64,000 bases of DNA from Apostichopus japonicus (GCF_037975245.1 NC_092564.1:17843984-17907983); one strand, 5' to 3'. Counted from the stretch's first letter, positions 37,101-51,279 are shown. The notes: generated from the sequence alone by a model not told the origin. A program made the numbers and translations.

Positions 37101-40100
37101 ATCTACCTCTAGATATGGAACCAAATGAAAGCTCCCTGGAAATCAAGAATGTTTGTGCAGACAGGTGAGACATCATGTACAGATGGCTTGTGGGTATAAA
37201 TTGAGCCAAATGAGCATATTATTACAGGCTGCTAGTTCATAACTAACAGCCCACAGTGGAAAGTCACTGTGATTGTGTAAATGTGTGTTTGTCATTGCAG
37301 GTAATCTAATCTGCAGGATTAAGGGGATCAAGAGGAGGGGGGGGGGTATGGGGAGAAGGATTTTACAAGTCTACTTGTGTGGAGGCTGCCCTCGCTGAGT
37401 CCTTTTGTAGTGAAAACTTAGTGCCACAAATAGTCTTCATTTTCTGACAAGATTTGGCACTGTTAAAGAAAGCTTCCCCATCCTGTGTCCCCGCCTCCTC
37501 ACCCCATTTTTGGAAGGGAAAATACAAAACAAATATAAAATTTGTTTCTTTAAGGCTTTCCTTGTGTTGACCTTACTCCACTTGCAGATGCCTGTTAAAG
37601 AAAGCATACCCCCTCCTGCATCCCCCTCCCCCCTCCCCTCCCCCCATTTTCAGAAGGGCAAATATGAACAGATAATGAGAGACTTTTCTCCTAAAATTTG
37701 TTTCTTTAAGGCTTTACTTGTATTGACCATCCTTCGCTTGCAGATGCCAAACCTTTGACTGCGGTGATGCTGTTTCTGATTGGCTGACAGAAGTCCTCGG
37801 ACAAACATGCAGGTTACATAAACAGAATGCAAACTATGCCAGGAGAAGAAGAACTGAACGTAAGACATAATTCAATATAATAATATCCGTATCTATGTCA
37901 CATAACATGGAAATGATTGCATTTCATTTTAATACTGAAACCAAACAACCCCTAGTGCACAATTATTATTATTAATTCATTTATTTGTTTTATCGCCAAT
38001 TGTGTACAATGGGAAAGGAAGTCTCCTATAAAGTCTTAAAAAGACTTAACAAAGTAGGAGACTCCCTGGAAGAAACTAAAACAAAACAGTTCTTTCATTT
38101 TTTCCCCTTGAGTACATTCATTTGACTAATAATTACAGATGAAGTCATCATAGCAGGCTACTTTGTGACAATTAACAACCTTTTAGTTGAATATTTTTGT
38201 TTGGAAAATTAATTATATATCTTTACATATAGTTAACATATGCTGTGAAAGTGATGTATCTTTTAACGTTACATTAATGTAAATGTTAGTCTTTCTGACA
38301 AAGTAGACGTGAGTTTCTGATAGCTCCTGTGACATTAATACAACAATCTGACTGCATACAATTTTGAAGTAAGATAGAGAGCAGAGAGATTAAAGAAATC
38401 GTTGGATAGAACATGATTTATTTAAACTAATGACTTCAGGCCCGTGTTCTACTATAAAGCTATCCCATCTTTAGTCAGTTGTGATCTTTGGTTGCCAGTC
38501 AATAACCAAACACACGTTACATACTTTGTTACAAGCTATCACAGCACAATTTAAACCTCAAAGAGTGGCAGAGGGAGTGATTTTAAGAGGAATTCAACTT
38601 TTTGATGAATTGTCATATTTTTCTGAATCAATTTTCTAAAAGGGTCTAGAGAGAAAAATTGATAATAGCCAAAGTGGCCAGAGAGACCCAAATCAGTGAA
38701 AGCACACTGGATTGAGCCTCTGTGCAGGGTTAGGCCTGTAGGATAGTCAAACCCAAGTGTCTATCATACGTACCCTCATACCTAATGTGCAGGATGTCGA
38801 CCAAATTGATTTTGCGGCCACTTTTGGTCAGAGCCTTGCCCTGGCGTGTCGTTGCATGACAGGAAATTGTTTTTATTCCAACACGACCACCCGTTTGAAT
38901 AATTTCTTTCATCTCGTCGGTAAATCTGTAGGCATCGATGTATCGGGTGTCAGCAAACTCTCTTTGGTCAATGTGGATCAGTATCTCTTGATAAGTGCTA
39001 CAAGTACAGCCGACTTTCTGCAATCCCTGCCCGGACATGATCTGGAAACCCTCATGGATCGATTCAGAGCAAACTTTGTCATCTCGGGACCGTTGGAACC
39101 GTTCCAAGAGGACGGATGGAGGAAACTGAGAATCGGATCAAATGTCTTTGAGGTGAGTACCATAGAAAGCGGCATTATTATTATTATTTGTTTTTAATCA
39201 TTTTATCTCTTTATAAATACCAACCATAATCCATCCAGTGAATCTCATCTCATCGTCTGTACCAATAAGTGTTAGCGTGAAAAGACATCACAATAGGGTT
39301 CTTTGTTTCACAAAATATGCCAGCTTACTTTGTAAGAAGCATGAGCGACTTGTATACCACTGCCCTAGGTGTTTGCTTGCACACTGATCAAAGCATTTCC
39401 CAAACACAATACAATTTGGTGAATTTCTTCTCGTAATTTTTTCATTCAAATTAGGGAGAAGGAGTGTATTATAGTGACTACTGGATAAAGGGTTAAACAT
39501 ATGAGTAGTACTGGAAGAGATCTAGTCAGCTGGGAAGTGGGTAGCAGTCTCTATTGATGAAGGAAGGTATTGATTGTAGAATACATAATGATACATTCCA
39601 AGTCTAGACTTTGGTTAGTTTAGCCACTTAATTTCTAAAAAGTGCAAGTGTTTGAAAATAACTACTTGCTAAAGTCAATTTCTCCCTTGAATTAACAGCA
39701 TATATAGTGACAGTATTGATTGTGATATTTGATGTTCTTAATACCCACATGCAGAAAAATGCAAGTGTATTGATTTTACCAACTACCAAACTGCAAAATG
39801 CACAAGTTTTGTATTTAGCCAGTAAATGGTGAATATTCACCTAAGCAGACATCATGTGATATCATGTTTTGATCTCTGTATGAATGCTGCTATAACTGTA
39901 TTTGACAATTTAGACCTTTTAAGCAAATGATTTTTCCAGCAACATTAATACTAGAATACAAACCTTTAAAATATCAGTCATATTTTGTGGTATAAAAGTT
40001 CGTCAATTATAAAGGAGTCGATCCCTCCTCTAATTTTGAACCATTCCAATCATCTGTCTCAACTGAAATGGAATTAAACCCATGGAAAGATCCATATCAA

Positions 40101-41260
40101 TATTTCACAATTATACTGATATTATGTGAAATAAAAAAAATAAAGAAACGAGAAATAAACTTTACCATGTAATGGTTCATTTTGTTGCCTCCAGGTTACA
40201 GATTTGTGCATGAGATGTAGAATGATCTCCGTAGATCAGATGACCGCTGGAGAAACAAGGGACACTTATAAACAACTGACAAACAGGCGGGGTCGAAAGG
40301 TAAGATTTCATTTTCACTAGTTTTTCTATCACAAGTGAAAGTGGGAAAGAGCAAGCATATCAGGATTGCACAACGCCCTGCAACAAAACTGACTGTGCTC
40401 TCCTGCCGTTACTATGCGGTCATCCCTATGTAGCCATATCTTCCCCGGGGATGCCAGTCAGAGAGCCAAAGAACCTTGCATCCCGTGGTAACCAGGGATC
40501 ACAATTTCGTTCAATAATTCCAGACGGCAGCGAGAAATGGATTTCAAGGATAATTCTGCATTATATAATACAAATGTAGGTAAATGAACAGTAAACAAAT
40601 CACGACTAGGAAACTTTTAACAAATTCCATTACTCTGGCTGTTTCTGCTCTTGAATGAAGCAACCTATTTTTTGCCTAAAAAATAAAATATCTCTATTCT
40701 CTGCATATTTTCCCCCCCCCCCCCTCCGGCCCCTTACCTGCAGACCAACCCTTCTTAATCCTTTTTTGTTTTTTCTTTACATACCCACTGGATGTAGCTC
40801 ACACTTCTAGGGTTGCCTCACTAACCAACCAATCATAATTGCTGCATTACCTTGAAAGCCTCCCCTGGAATTTCCCTTTGACTAAAGTAGTCATTCAAAG
40901 AAGTCTTGTATTCTCAGTTTAATTATTCGTACCTTTTGTTTTAGTTGCTCCGTATTGCACTTTGTTTCAAGAGGTTCTCATTGTTTGCGTCGTAACATTG
41001 CAGACTCTTTTTCGTTTCGTAATGTTCGTTGTTCTGTCTCATCGTTACTGTTTATATATGATTTTGAGATATCTTGCACTATATATTTTATTTCTGTATA
41101 ACTTTTGGTTAACCGTTGTTTCAAAACTAATGTTTTTTCTTTTTCTCTCTCTTTGTTGTTGTGGTTCCAGGCAACTTTTGGTATTCTACTGAGGCGCCTA
41201 GAGGGGGAGTCTACAGGGTCTGATGTCTCTGTGGAAATGGAGATAGAGGTACTGGAGTGA
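28151..41260 (+). CDS. MOCOS: Molybdenum cofactor sulfurase, 13 coding exons, complete
   Basis: Converts oxo-Mo cofactor to its sulfurated form for xanthine dehydrogenase and aldehyde oxidase, taking sulfur from L-cysteine. Exons: 28151-28193, 29370-29526, 30509-31210, 32094-32170, 32508-32707, 33795-33905, 34765-35049, 35964-36126, 37086-37164, 37744-37859, 38932-39152, 40195-40299, 41171-41260. They join in phase into 782 residues (human protein about 888). The class V aminotransferase-like domain starts near [18 protein letters not shown] carries the PLP lysine K251; [11 protein letters not shown] (C407, C409, C414) holds the sulfurase cysteine. The MOSC N-terminal beta-barrel starts near [11 protein letters not shown] (about 512) and the MOSC domain runs to the end with [13 protein letters not shown]. 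The N-terminal exon is tiny (14 codons); an in-frame TAA lies just before its ATG, though a further 5' exon is possible. The linker between the two halves is shorter than in human. The start of exon 11 is the least certain junction. Confidence 0.95.
28574..28621. repeat. 14-bp tandem repeat in MOCOS intron 1
   Basis: About 3.5 copies of ACTCGGACTCTGGT, with single-base variants, inside the first MOCOS intron; related ACTCGG words continue on both sides. Confidence 0.8.
29527..30508. other. MOCOS intron 2 with internal duplicated segments
   Basis: Two related blocks start near 29,685 and 29,939 (AAAATATTC, GTTAGTTG, CCCCCATCTCAATAGCT versus CCCCCATTTCAGTAGCT, AACTC-AGATAT), about 254 bp apart. 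A block at 29,815-29,875 resembles 29,075-29,140 in intron 1 (CCTAAAGAT-CAGAAAA, ACTTCAGC-ACCAGA). An (AATA)n run lies at 30,287-30,304. GTTGGTGGTCTGTGATGT occurs here at about 30,087 and in intron 1 at about 28,718. Confidence 0.6.
36231..36564. repeat. Inverted-repeat element (43-bp arms) in MOCOS intron 8
   Basis: Left arm 36,231-36,273 and right arm 36,522-36,564 are reverse complements over 43 bp with one mismatch; the arms contain TCGCACTTCCACCTATGGGG and its complement. The 248-bp centre includes TTTGTACAGCGCTTTTATCC and AGAAGCGCTGCAGGAG, a GCGC-type word I associate with dispersed elements of marine invertebrates. Sequence resembling the same element seems to continue beyond the right arm to about 36,660. 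It is either a MITE or an inverted partial duplication of a longer repeat. Confidence 0.8.
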
Positions 41261-41436
41261 AACTGAGATATTTAATGTGACCTTTGATGACCTATGTAGA
41301 ATCTACGGATACAAAAATGGTATTGAAGAGATTTGGGCAGTTTGAAAGAGTTTCACTTACCAAACGATGGTTTGGTTTACGTCTCAGGAATAACTTGCTT
41401 GTAAGAATATTTTAATGTAGCTTAATATAATATTGA

Positions 41437-41458
41437 ATATATATATATATATATATAT
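41437..41458. repeat. (AT)n microsatellite in MOCOS 3' region
   Basis: Eleven AT dinucleotides about 180 bp after the MOCOS stop codon. Confidence 0.95.
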
Positions 41459-41882
41459 GCACTCGTTTAGGTACTGGCTTGTTAGAAAATTTAAATAGAG
41501 ATTCATTAATTTTGAAAATATATATTCACTACTTCTCTTAGGTCCTAACCCCCATTTATCCCTTAGTCTTTTTACACGGTATTAACTTGATAATATAAAA
41601 ACTGGACATATACCCTTGCAATTCTGTGTAACTATATCACAATTTTATGCCAATATTTTGTAGATTTTTAGTTATTACAGGGAATACGTTTCTAAGTGTC
41701 AGTTGTGTATAAATATAAATTCTAATGCACACAATGTATCCAGTAGTCATATGACTGCTAGAGCCTTTAGTTATAAAATTCTACAATTATCAATTATTTA
41801 AAACCAAATGTCAAGTGACTTTGATGAAATTATATTAGTTACTATTTTTGTATCTGATTATTAACTCTTTGAGAAACAATTG

Positions 41883-42462
41883 AATAAAAATTTCAATAGG
41901 TAATTTATATCTGTTACCACTGTACACTATATAATCAACAGTAAGAACAAGTTGTATGAAGGCATTCCAGAGACTAGTTCAACACATGAGGCGGTCCTTA
42001 CCACTCTTGGCTATCATTTTATATTTTAGTACCAGAATCTTACTGTTGAATGTAAATTAATAACTAGTTTTATACCCATTACTCTCAATCTCGCATTGAA
42101 TGCTTCCACCGATTGCCAATCTCCACCGAAAAATCGATCACTGTTATGATAGATGTAATCTTACTTTAAGAATTATTGAAAATAATCATGATATTTGAAT
42201 ATTTCATTTTTTTTTTTAAATGCATGTATATCAGTACTTAAGCCAAATTAATGAATGTTTTGTTTGAGGAATATATATACCCATGATATAAACTGTACTA
42301 TGAAATCATAAATTTAATTCTTCTATTGTAAATAATTATTATTAATTAACAGATGGGCCAATGTCAAGATGTAAATGTGTATATCATCAATTATGAACAA
42401 TGTTATGCCAAACAACAAAACTGTTGTGACCAATGATGTAATAAAAACATTTTTCAATAAAA
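41883..42462 (+). terminator. Candidate MOCOS polyadenylation signals
   Basis: AATAAA hexamers occur at 41,883, 42,440 and 42,457 downstream of the MOCOS stop at 41,260. The pair at 42,440 and 42,457 is followed by a T-rich stretch. Which one is used cannot be told from sequence. Confidence 0.35.
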
Positions 42463-45400
42463 ATGTTTCTCATATATATGTACCAAATTTTATCTGCTTA
42501 ATTCAAAGCAACAGTGTGTTCCAATCTGTGTAATAAATTTTTCAAATGTTGCAATAATAATAACAATAAATAATTATAACCCTTTGCTTAAGCATGTGAC
42601 AAAATTTTAGTCTTCCAGTGTTTGTCCAGAAATTTTATTCCTAATAAAATTCAAAATGGATAAAAAAAAAAGGAACTTTGCATTGAATTTTTGTAAGTGG
42701 ATCAGTAGTGAGAATAAGCTCTCATTTCCAGTTTTATACAATATGATTCCTTGTGATATTCAAGAAAAGTTGCCTTTCACAACTAATAATTTATGAGCAA
42801 TACATTTATATGCAAATTTCTTAAATTGCACCCATTATTCATTTTGTTCTTAAAAGTGAATATGTAAACTGTCAATGCAATGGTTTAACTGCATACTTGG
42901 AATGCAGATACACATTACTGAGGACAAGAACCTTATTGTTTTTGTTACATTTGATGTCAAGATAGGTCAAAGTCTAAACATTTTGCAATCACTCTAAGAA
43001 ACTCTTGAAACTTTGATGAAGGTCATACATTGTACATAATGAGTACAGGAAACTCTATTGTTTTTGTGGAGGTCAAATGTCATGTTATGGGTTAATGGAC
43101 ACTCAAACTCTGAAATCCTTGCATGGTGAATCGAAAAGTAAAGCTCATATGGACTTCATACCTAGTCGTGTAGTTTTATGTTAGTGCAAAAACGGTGTTA
43201 ATAACCAGAACTCTATAACGATGCTAAAATTTCAAATCTTGTGAACAGTAATACATTAGTAGATCTCGTATATGAAATCCAGCAAGATGTCTCCATAAAA
43301 CCAGTTGGTTTTCCAGTTAACAATTACCAGTTTACAAGCTGGCTAACTTTGAAAGCTATGTTTTTTAATATTCCTTATATGTCAAGTAACCCACATTGAG
43401 CACTCTTAAATCTGATCTGATATTAATGTTTTACTCAAATTATTGGAAAGTCCACCATATTGGAATAATTTGTTTTTGTTAACTTTCTGATTAGGATAGT
43501 TTATTGTGCCACAGAGTTATCTCATTCCATAGGTGTTTGCCAGAGAATTATTTCATTTCATAGATGATAATCAATATACTCTGCATTTTATGGGATATTT
43601 TGGCTTATTTTTTGCGATCCATATACTGCTAGCTTACAGCAGTAGGTCTGTTAACTATCCTAATCCACTTTGTAGCGCATTACAATTATATATGGCGTTA
43701 TGTACTAATTGTGTTCATAATTTAGGTTGCTTTCATCTTTTGTAATGGATAGTTTTGCCCCATTGCAAGGTTTTAATTTGATTATTATTATATTTAAAAT
43801 GTAATTTGTTTTCTAAGTTTATAATAAACCTTGTCCTAAATTTTAGTTGCTTGCTTACTAAAGTAATGGAAGCTTCTAAGTTTTCATTAAAATAAAGTTA
43901 CATTCCATTGATGCCAGGTCTTCCTTCTACCATGATCACAACGAACATTTGTTTTCCCTTCGGGGGTGGGGGAGGGGGGTTGGGGAGGAGAGAGGATGTG
44001 AATTAAAAGTAGAGGACAAGGTTTATTAGCACAATTGCTGCTTTATTTCTGTAGCATATAATGCATTAATGAAATCAAACAACCTCAGGTTCCACAATCT
44101 TCCAATATACATGTATTTTATAAGGCATTCACCATAGCTTATGTCTAATTTATTATTATTATCATTATTATTATTTTATTTTCATATAAATAACAAAATT
44201 GGAGTAATTTGAAAGTCTTGGGATAAGTTGTACGTGCTTGTAAAATTGTTTCTCTATTGCTTCATTTAAAACGAATTTATTCTGAGTGGTCTATTTGATA
44301 GGCTGCATAAATTATATGCACTTTAGATATGCTAAACATTTTAATGAGATTAAATTAAAATTGCAAGCTTTATTGAAATTTTGAGGTTTGTTTCAACATA
44401 TGTAAAAATATATATTAGAGCTAATATTCAGAATGATTGGTAATTAAGATTTCATAAACCTTTTGTTATCTTCCTTTCTATTTCTTTTTCGTCTCTGTGG
44501 CTACATAGAGGTTGTATTCATAGCTTTGTAATGAAATCAAGGGGCCACAATCAATATTATAATCTTTCTGTGTAAATGTCATGATGGAATTACAATGGTC
44601 ACAGATACTATCAATAAATTATGCCTTTATGAAAAGTTAACATTACTACTTTTTCCTTTAGTTTGTATTTTCCGGCTTTATAACTTGTTGCTTATATACT
44701 TTCCAGTCATAAATTTATTCTCTGGGTTCACCTTAAAAGAAATGTATAATAGCAGTAATAATTAATAAGAATTATTTTAATAAAAAGAATCATTTTAATA
44801 AAAAGAATGAGTGTACTGGTGACTTTGAACTATTACGCAGTGTCTCAAGTGAAAATGTTCCAATTTAAGATCGAAATATTAAGATTATTAAAAAATCAGG
44901 TCTTTTATCACTTCTGTAATTAGTTATCAGGGTCTCTGATTTACATTCTAATTGGCTGAATAACCAAGAAAGAAAATTCTTTATCCCATGCACCAGACAT
45001 GAGGTGTTCTTATAGTTTAGGTATTTTGAAAATCTGTTAAAATGCTTCAAAAATATTTGACATAATCAGACAAACTTGTCTTGAGTCATAGTGGTTAAAG
45101 ACAAAGGACAAAAGATATCACAAAAGAATTGGAAAATGACAAAAATGAGGAGAAAGTGCAAAGCAAGATTTATTTACAATGATAAGAGGCTAACTTAAGT
45201 TGGCAACAAAAACAATTATTTCATATTATTATTAAATAATCATATGGTAATAATGCAATGGTTGTATTTCTTGGATATTTTACGGATTATGTAGTCTTCA
45301 TCAGTAGTTATGACATTAACTTCTCTTCTTGAAAATATAGGAAGCCCTTAATGTCAAAACTACTAAGTTTCAAGTGGGACAATTAATTGAAAAAAAAAGA

Positions 45401-48400
45401 ATAAAAAATAGACAAGCTGTTTCACTGCACAAGAAATATAGATGAACAAAATAAATTAATATGTTTACTTTTTGCTGAAAAATTGTTTTAAAAGTTTACT
45501 TCACTAGCTTGTCTTTTTAAAAACAATTCCCTCTTATTTTTTTCTCTTTTTATCAAATTTGCAAATAAAAGTTTCCAGAAAAGTTGACAAAATGCAACTT
45601 TTCCCCCTCTAAAATGGCCCTAATACATGTTCCTTTGTTAGTGTGTTGTACCAGCGCTCGTCCATATGCTCAGAATTGAACAATAAAAATGACAAAATAT
45701 TTGCTAGAATTTCTGGAAGGACATGCCAAAAAATTGTTTGAAATTGTGTCAAAGCAGCCATCCATTAGTTAATTATATTTACAGCTTTGATGGAGTCAGA
45801 ACAGTATCTAGCTACCATTTCTTTAGCTCTGAAAGGAACCATTTAGTTGTTTAATGGTAAAATTTCAAAGTCCCAAAATGATAGATGCAAGACATATTTT
45901 CAATACTGTGCAGGAACTTCATTTCAAGTAGTTCCATCAACAATTTCAGAAGGCACTCAATTTATGGAAGTGTTATTCAAGTTGCATGCAGGCTTCAAAT
46001 TAAACCATCAACTATTGTGAAACATGATACATTTTAGCCTTCGGCTGAAGACTCATCATTACCGACAGAATTTAGAACTTGCATGCAATGAATGAATCAG
46101 CTAATTAATTACTTTAAAATGTGATTAATATCATTGGTAGTTATTAAAGCTTAGTGATCATAAAATAAAATTTGCATGCAATCCTGCAAGTTATCTAAAA
46201 TTCAAATAAGTAGTAATTAAGTTAGCATGTTTATTCTTGAGTGTTACTTTTTGAAAGATAAATGTATGGAATTGATTTGATCTGATACAGAGACTGAGGT
46301 GAAATTCAACTAGTACAGTTAATACTGAAAAGTGTCAATAAAATTCACAAAATAAACATCCATTTCACAAAGCAAAACCGTGACTTTTATTTTACTATTT
46401 ATATTGTATATAGTTGAGGCTGAGCTAGGATTTGAAAGGTCAATGTCTGACATTCAATTCTTCTAGTAAGGTCATGGTCATACTTCTAGTAAGGACACGG
46501 TCACTCGTGTGAAGCTCTGCCATATGGTACACCAATAATCAATCAAGCGTGATAATTTTTAAATTGGCTTGAAACAGTCCTCAGAGCCTCAGCTTGACTT
46601 TATAGCTAGGTCAAGTATTGACAAATCAATATGCACCATATAATAAAAGAGTTCCTTTGTAGCTACAGGCCGACTTCACAATACAGTCTTTCTCATTGGC
46701 CAAGGAAGATATATTACCACAGTAAACAAAATATGACACAGCAAACATGATAAAATGGGAACCCCCGTGGGGAAAGAAAGTGGTTTGTATCAATATCTCT
46801 CACTTTCAGAAGACAAAATATTTAAAATATAATTTTTTTATTACATTTTTTTCTCTCTAAATTTTTTTTTTTTAATTGTTACTACGGCCACTTTCGACTC
46901 AGATACAATCATGAGCTAGACCTGAGACTTGTATGTTCCCTTTAAAATATAATGTTCTTAGAACATACACTTGCATCCTTACACAATGAAAGAAACTATT
47001 GTAAAACTTTGCAGTGCAAAATTAACTGTCTGCTGACAGAGAACATTAAACAAAACAACCACACAATGCACTTCATACAGAACCAACACTGAACCTTTTT
47101 CATTGGGTATATATCCAACTGACACCCCTCCTCGCCCTTCCCAATGAACTTTGAATTTACCCAAATACACCCAGCAAACTCTTCCATAGATGAATACCTT
47201 CATCCCCCCAGCTCACCCCTTTCCCACCATACACTTAAGATTTTCCCCTCATCAGTATTGGTCCCAAAGTTTCAGCAAAATTGCTAGATTAGTTTTTCAA
47301 AAAATACATTCCAAAGACTCCTCCAATCATCTTAACTTATTCCCAGCCATTGTTCAAAGATGCTATAAAGTAGACAAGATTGAGTATGATCTCAGGTTGG
47401 ATTTGCCTACTTTCAGCGTGGCAGTAGAATGCCTATTGGAAATTTGACTATGGGTGACCAGTATTTGACTGTCTAGCATATTTGGAGCTATACTGATAAT
47501 GCCCTTTAAATGGTGTGAAGACTCGCGCACTAAGAAACGCCTCATGCCGGTAATCTGACCTAGTTTCGAATGAGGTGTAACAGAAGTGTTACACACCACC
47601 ATCGATCCCAGAAAATACACACACAGCTTGCTACCTGGTAATTAGACACTAGTGTACAGTCAATACATACAGCTACGGTCAATACCCACAACACAGTGTA
47701 CATAGCAGCGATCGACATCTCAGGTCTAGATAAAAGACAACAAGGTATCACGTTTCATTACTGTCTGCATTTTGTAGCGACATGTAGAAGAAAACTTCAC
47801 TTGCAAGCAACGGAAAGTTTAACTTTTTCAGAGCCCGGCACACGCAGTCATATCGCTGTGCGTGCCGTTACTTATTCTTTTTGTTGAATGACGTGCTGGC
47901 TTATCGAGAGCTAGCAATGTTTTATAATAAATATGACCCAGTGATGCATACCAATGACTTTTCAAATGGTTTTTTTGGCAGGTATATTTAAACTGTACCA
48001 TGCATGTGATAACTTCTACATATATGACTAGCTTTATGCATGAGTACTACATATATTGACACAACGTCTTCAATGGATAATACGAGGTAAAAGTACAAAT
48101 ACTGATTTTTATGAATACAATTAGTATTAAAGTTGTTTAGAAAATAAATACTAGCCCGGTTTTAATTTGGCACTTGTGATAAATAATGCAAATCTTCATC
48201 ATGTCATAAACTAGATTATGCAAACAGGGGTGGTTACCATCATGCATATTCAGGTCTACCCTGGATATGTCCCCATTTTGATATCATATCTGAACGTCCG
48301 GGTGGACTTACAGAATTTTAATAAAAATCCACGGATCTTTTTCGGTTCAGTTCCCAGCAAAGTTGTCAAGTTTTAGTTAAGTGGGAAAGCTTCCTTGATT

Positions 48401-48756
48401 GTGATTTAGAATATTACTGTCTTTCAGTGTTTTGCTAGATTGAGTTAACTTCAAAGCTGGCAAACGGGAGGGGGGGCCCCTCCCCTCAATTTAGAATTAC
48501 CCCTACCCCAGGCTGCAACAACTTCGAAAATACAGTGTAGCAATTTTGATTGTCTTAAATTCACATTTTGTAACAATTAATATTATTTGTGATGATGGTG
48601 AATACTGTAAGTGTTTGTTTTTTTTTCCCATAAAATATTAATATAAAAAATAAGGCTATGTGAGTGCGGCATTGTTGACATGTGAAAAGGTAAGCTAGCT
48701 TTATTAATATTAAATATTATTCTACACCTTTGTAACAGACTTGATTAAATCTATAT

Positions 48757-49052
48757 CATGACTGTCAAGCCTGCACTCATAGCAAGACAGTCCTCCCTCA
48801 AGTTCACTCGAGGGTCAATAACTTCTTACTTGATAGCATAAACTACCCCAAGTACTACTATTAGGATATATCCTTGAGTGGACCTAATTAATTGACCAGC
48901 CACCATATGATTGTAGACAAATGTGCTCTAAATAGCAGGCACGTACTTTCCTGCGTGAAGACAAAGTTGGCTTGACCTCTGACATAGTACACTGTGTGTA
49001 CTATCATGAACTTGTGCAGAGGAGTGTTCAGTATGGCGAGCATTACCAACTC
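48757..49052 (+). repeat. Dispersed repeat, copy 1 (about 295 bp)
   Basis: Matches 55,773-56,065 in the same orientation over its whole length, with shared blocks CATGACTGTCAAG, GATAGCATAAACTACCCCAA, CCTTGAGTGGACCTAATTAA, GACCAGCCACC and TAGTACACTGTGT. Divergence and small indels suggest an old family. Confidence 0.85.
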
Positions 49053-49565
49053 AATAACAATAAAAAATCTTGATTCATTATAGCCTACTAAAGAGTAATA
49101 AATAGTATAAAGCTTTTAATTCCCAACTTTCAGTGAGCTGCTATCTGTTAATATTTAACATGAACTGTGACTTTCGCTTTCACCCATTGGCGTATTTTCC
49201 TTTTCCTTTTGGCATGTAGAATCTACTTACTGTTAATACATGTTACTGTTATTTAAATATAGAGCTCGTAGCAAGCTATTTATAAAGTGATCACATCGTA
49301 CTGTGGTTAACTATAATACAAAACAGTGGAATATGTACAACTGTACTCTATCTTGTCTATTACAACACAGACACTCTTATGAAAACTGAAAAAAAAGAAA
49401 AACACCTATTGAGATCAAGGTTGGAACTTGTTTACATGTACACTGGATACAGCAACAATACCAAGCTTTGCTAATATGCATTCTTTTAGATACCAGGAAC
49501 TCGTTTGGAGTTATTGAAGCGACACATGTTTTGTGAGCCAGCTGTTTACAATTAAATCTTAATTC

Positions 49566-49617
49566 ATGTATGTATGCGTGTATGTATGTACTGTATGTTA
49601 GATCCTCCTGCAAGCAG
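49566..49617 (-). mobile_element. SINE 3' tail fragment
   Basis: A (TATG)n run followed by TTAGATCCTCCTGCAAGCA is the reverse complement of the 3' end of the SINE at 27.6 kb. The body is missing, so it is a 5'-truncated copy. Confidence 0.75.
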
Positions 49618-49628
49618 TCAGTTATTTG

Positions 49629-50022
49629 AAAAATAACTAAACTTCATCATGTACACAGCCTGAACTGATATCAGAAGCCAATTTCAACATCTGCTTTTCA
49701 ACATTCTTTTATGAGATACTGTTTTCTTCTCCTCAATAATCTTAAAAAGTATAATTATGAATGATGACAGATTGATGACCTGTGCAAGAAATTAATCATA
49801 TATAGTAATGAATTGTAAGGGTAGATTATATCATCTGCAACATATTCATTTTTCAATTTCACTTTGATATATTTATATTTATAATTAGAAAATAACTAAA
49901 CTTCATCTGTACACAGCCTGAACTGATCTTTAGATCTGCTCTCCAACCGTCTTTTATGAGATTCTGTTTTCTACTTCTCAATAACCTTTAAAAGTATAAT
50001 TATGAATTATGACAGATTATTA
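49629..50022. repeat. Local direct duplication (about 140 bp, two copies)
   Basis: Copy 1 at about 49,629-49,777 and copy 2 at about 49,888-50,022 share AAATAACTAAACTTCATC, GTACACAGCCTGAACTGAT, CTTTTATGAGAT-CTGTTTTCT and AAAGTATAATTATGAAT.ATGACAGATT. About 110 bp separate them. Confidence 0.85.
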
Positions 50023-51279
50023 TACCAAGGTTTGAAGTGACTTCATGCATTACAAATTAATATTTTCTCAGATATACTTAATTAGTTTGTGATTTATGAA
50101 ACCTCACGATCGAGTCCTGACACCCACTAAGTGAGTTTTGTTGTCATGGTTACGCTCGAATTCACGAAAAGACTTGTATATTGCAAGAATCATATATTGC
50201 TACTATAATTTCATAATTATATTATGGAATTTATACTCTTGTCTCTAAGAATGAATGAACAATAGAAATGTTTTAATATCTCCAATATGGAATCAGATAT
50301 TTTCTTTGCTTTCTGAAACAATGGTAATGTCCGTCTGTCAAATAATGTTTATTAACATTTTATGGTTGAGTTTCTCAGTCCTTCAAAAAGGGATGGACCA
50401 ATGTCGGACACATACTGTGAAACAGAGCTTGCAAAAATATTCTATAATGCTACATGTAAAAGCAGAACTACTAACAGGGAAAATGATATGGTCGTTGTTT
50501 TGCTAGAAAAATAATTGACCTTATAACTATAAGAAATACAACTCAGTTGGATATCTGTGATGCTTGTCATGGGAAAAGTTTCTTACCGACAAATGTCTGT
50601 TTTAAATTCTCTTTGAAGAATGCACATCTGGCATTTTTGCATGGCATACTACTGTACTTGAATAATTAACAACCCCCGGCTTCATTCATCTCAAATATAT
50701 TTTGGCAAATACTTTCTTCCCACTCTGGCTATCTGCCAGTTAGGTTATTGGTCATCAAGATATGGCCAATGCACACAGTCTACACTGCTGTAAAAAATGC
50801 AATCAATGAAAACATAAACTCTACCAAAGAGTTGGAAATTAATATCAATTTTTTGCAGCAGAAAAATTGGATGAAACTCTTTGGTAAGTCCTCCGTAGGT
50901 TTCGACCGACATAAAATCCTACGTTCACCAGTCTATTCCCATCTATGCCTCCATTCAACTCTCAATTTATCAACTATAGAAAAGTAATGTTTAGTTTTAA
51001 AGATTTGGTCTTAATATGCTAGTTACAGTTTGACAAATCCCTGAGGAACAAAAACAGCTTGCTACGAATAAAAAGTACAAATTCTTAAAGAATGATAGTA
51101 CTATTACAATGTATAGAAATATTTCTGACAGTAAATTTTAATGTATAGCGTTTACAATAGTGTAAATAAGGCACTTATTTTGAAAAAAACAAAAAGAAAA
51201 TATATATACTTTTCAATAGAAAAAGTGCAATATAAAACATTGCAAGTGTAAAACTTAAAATACCGGTGGAACATAAGGG

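Noticed and set aside
38730..39107. 125-codon open frame antisense to MOCOS exon 11
   Set aside because: It overlaps a confirmed MOCOS exon on the other strand and matches no family.
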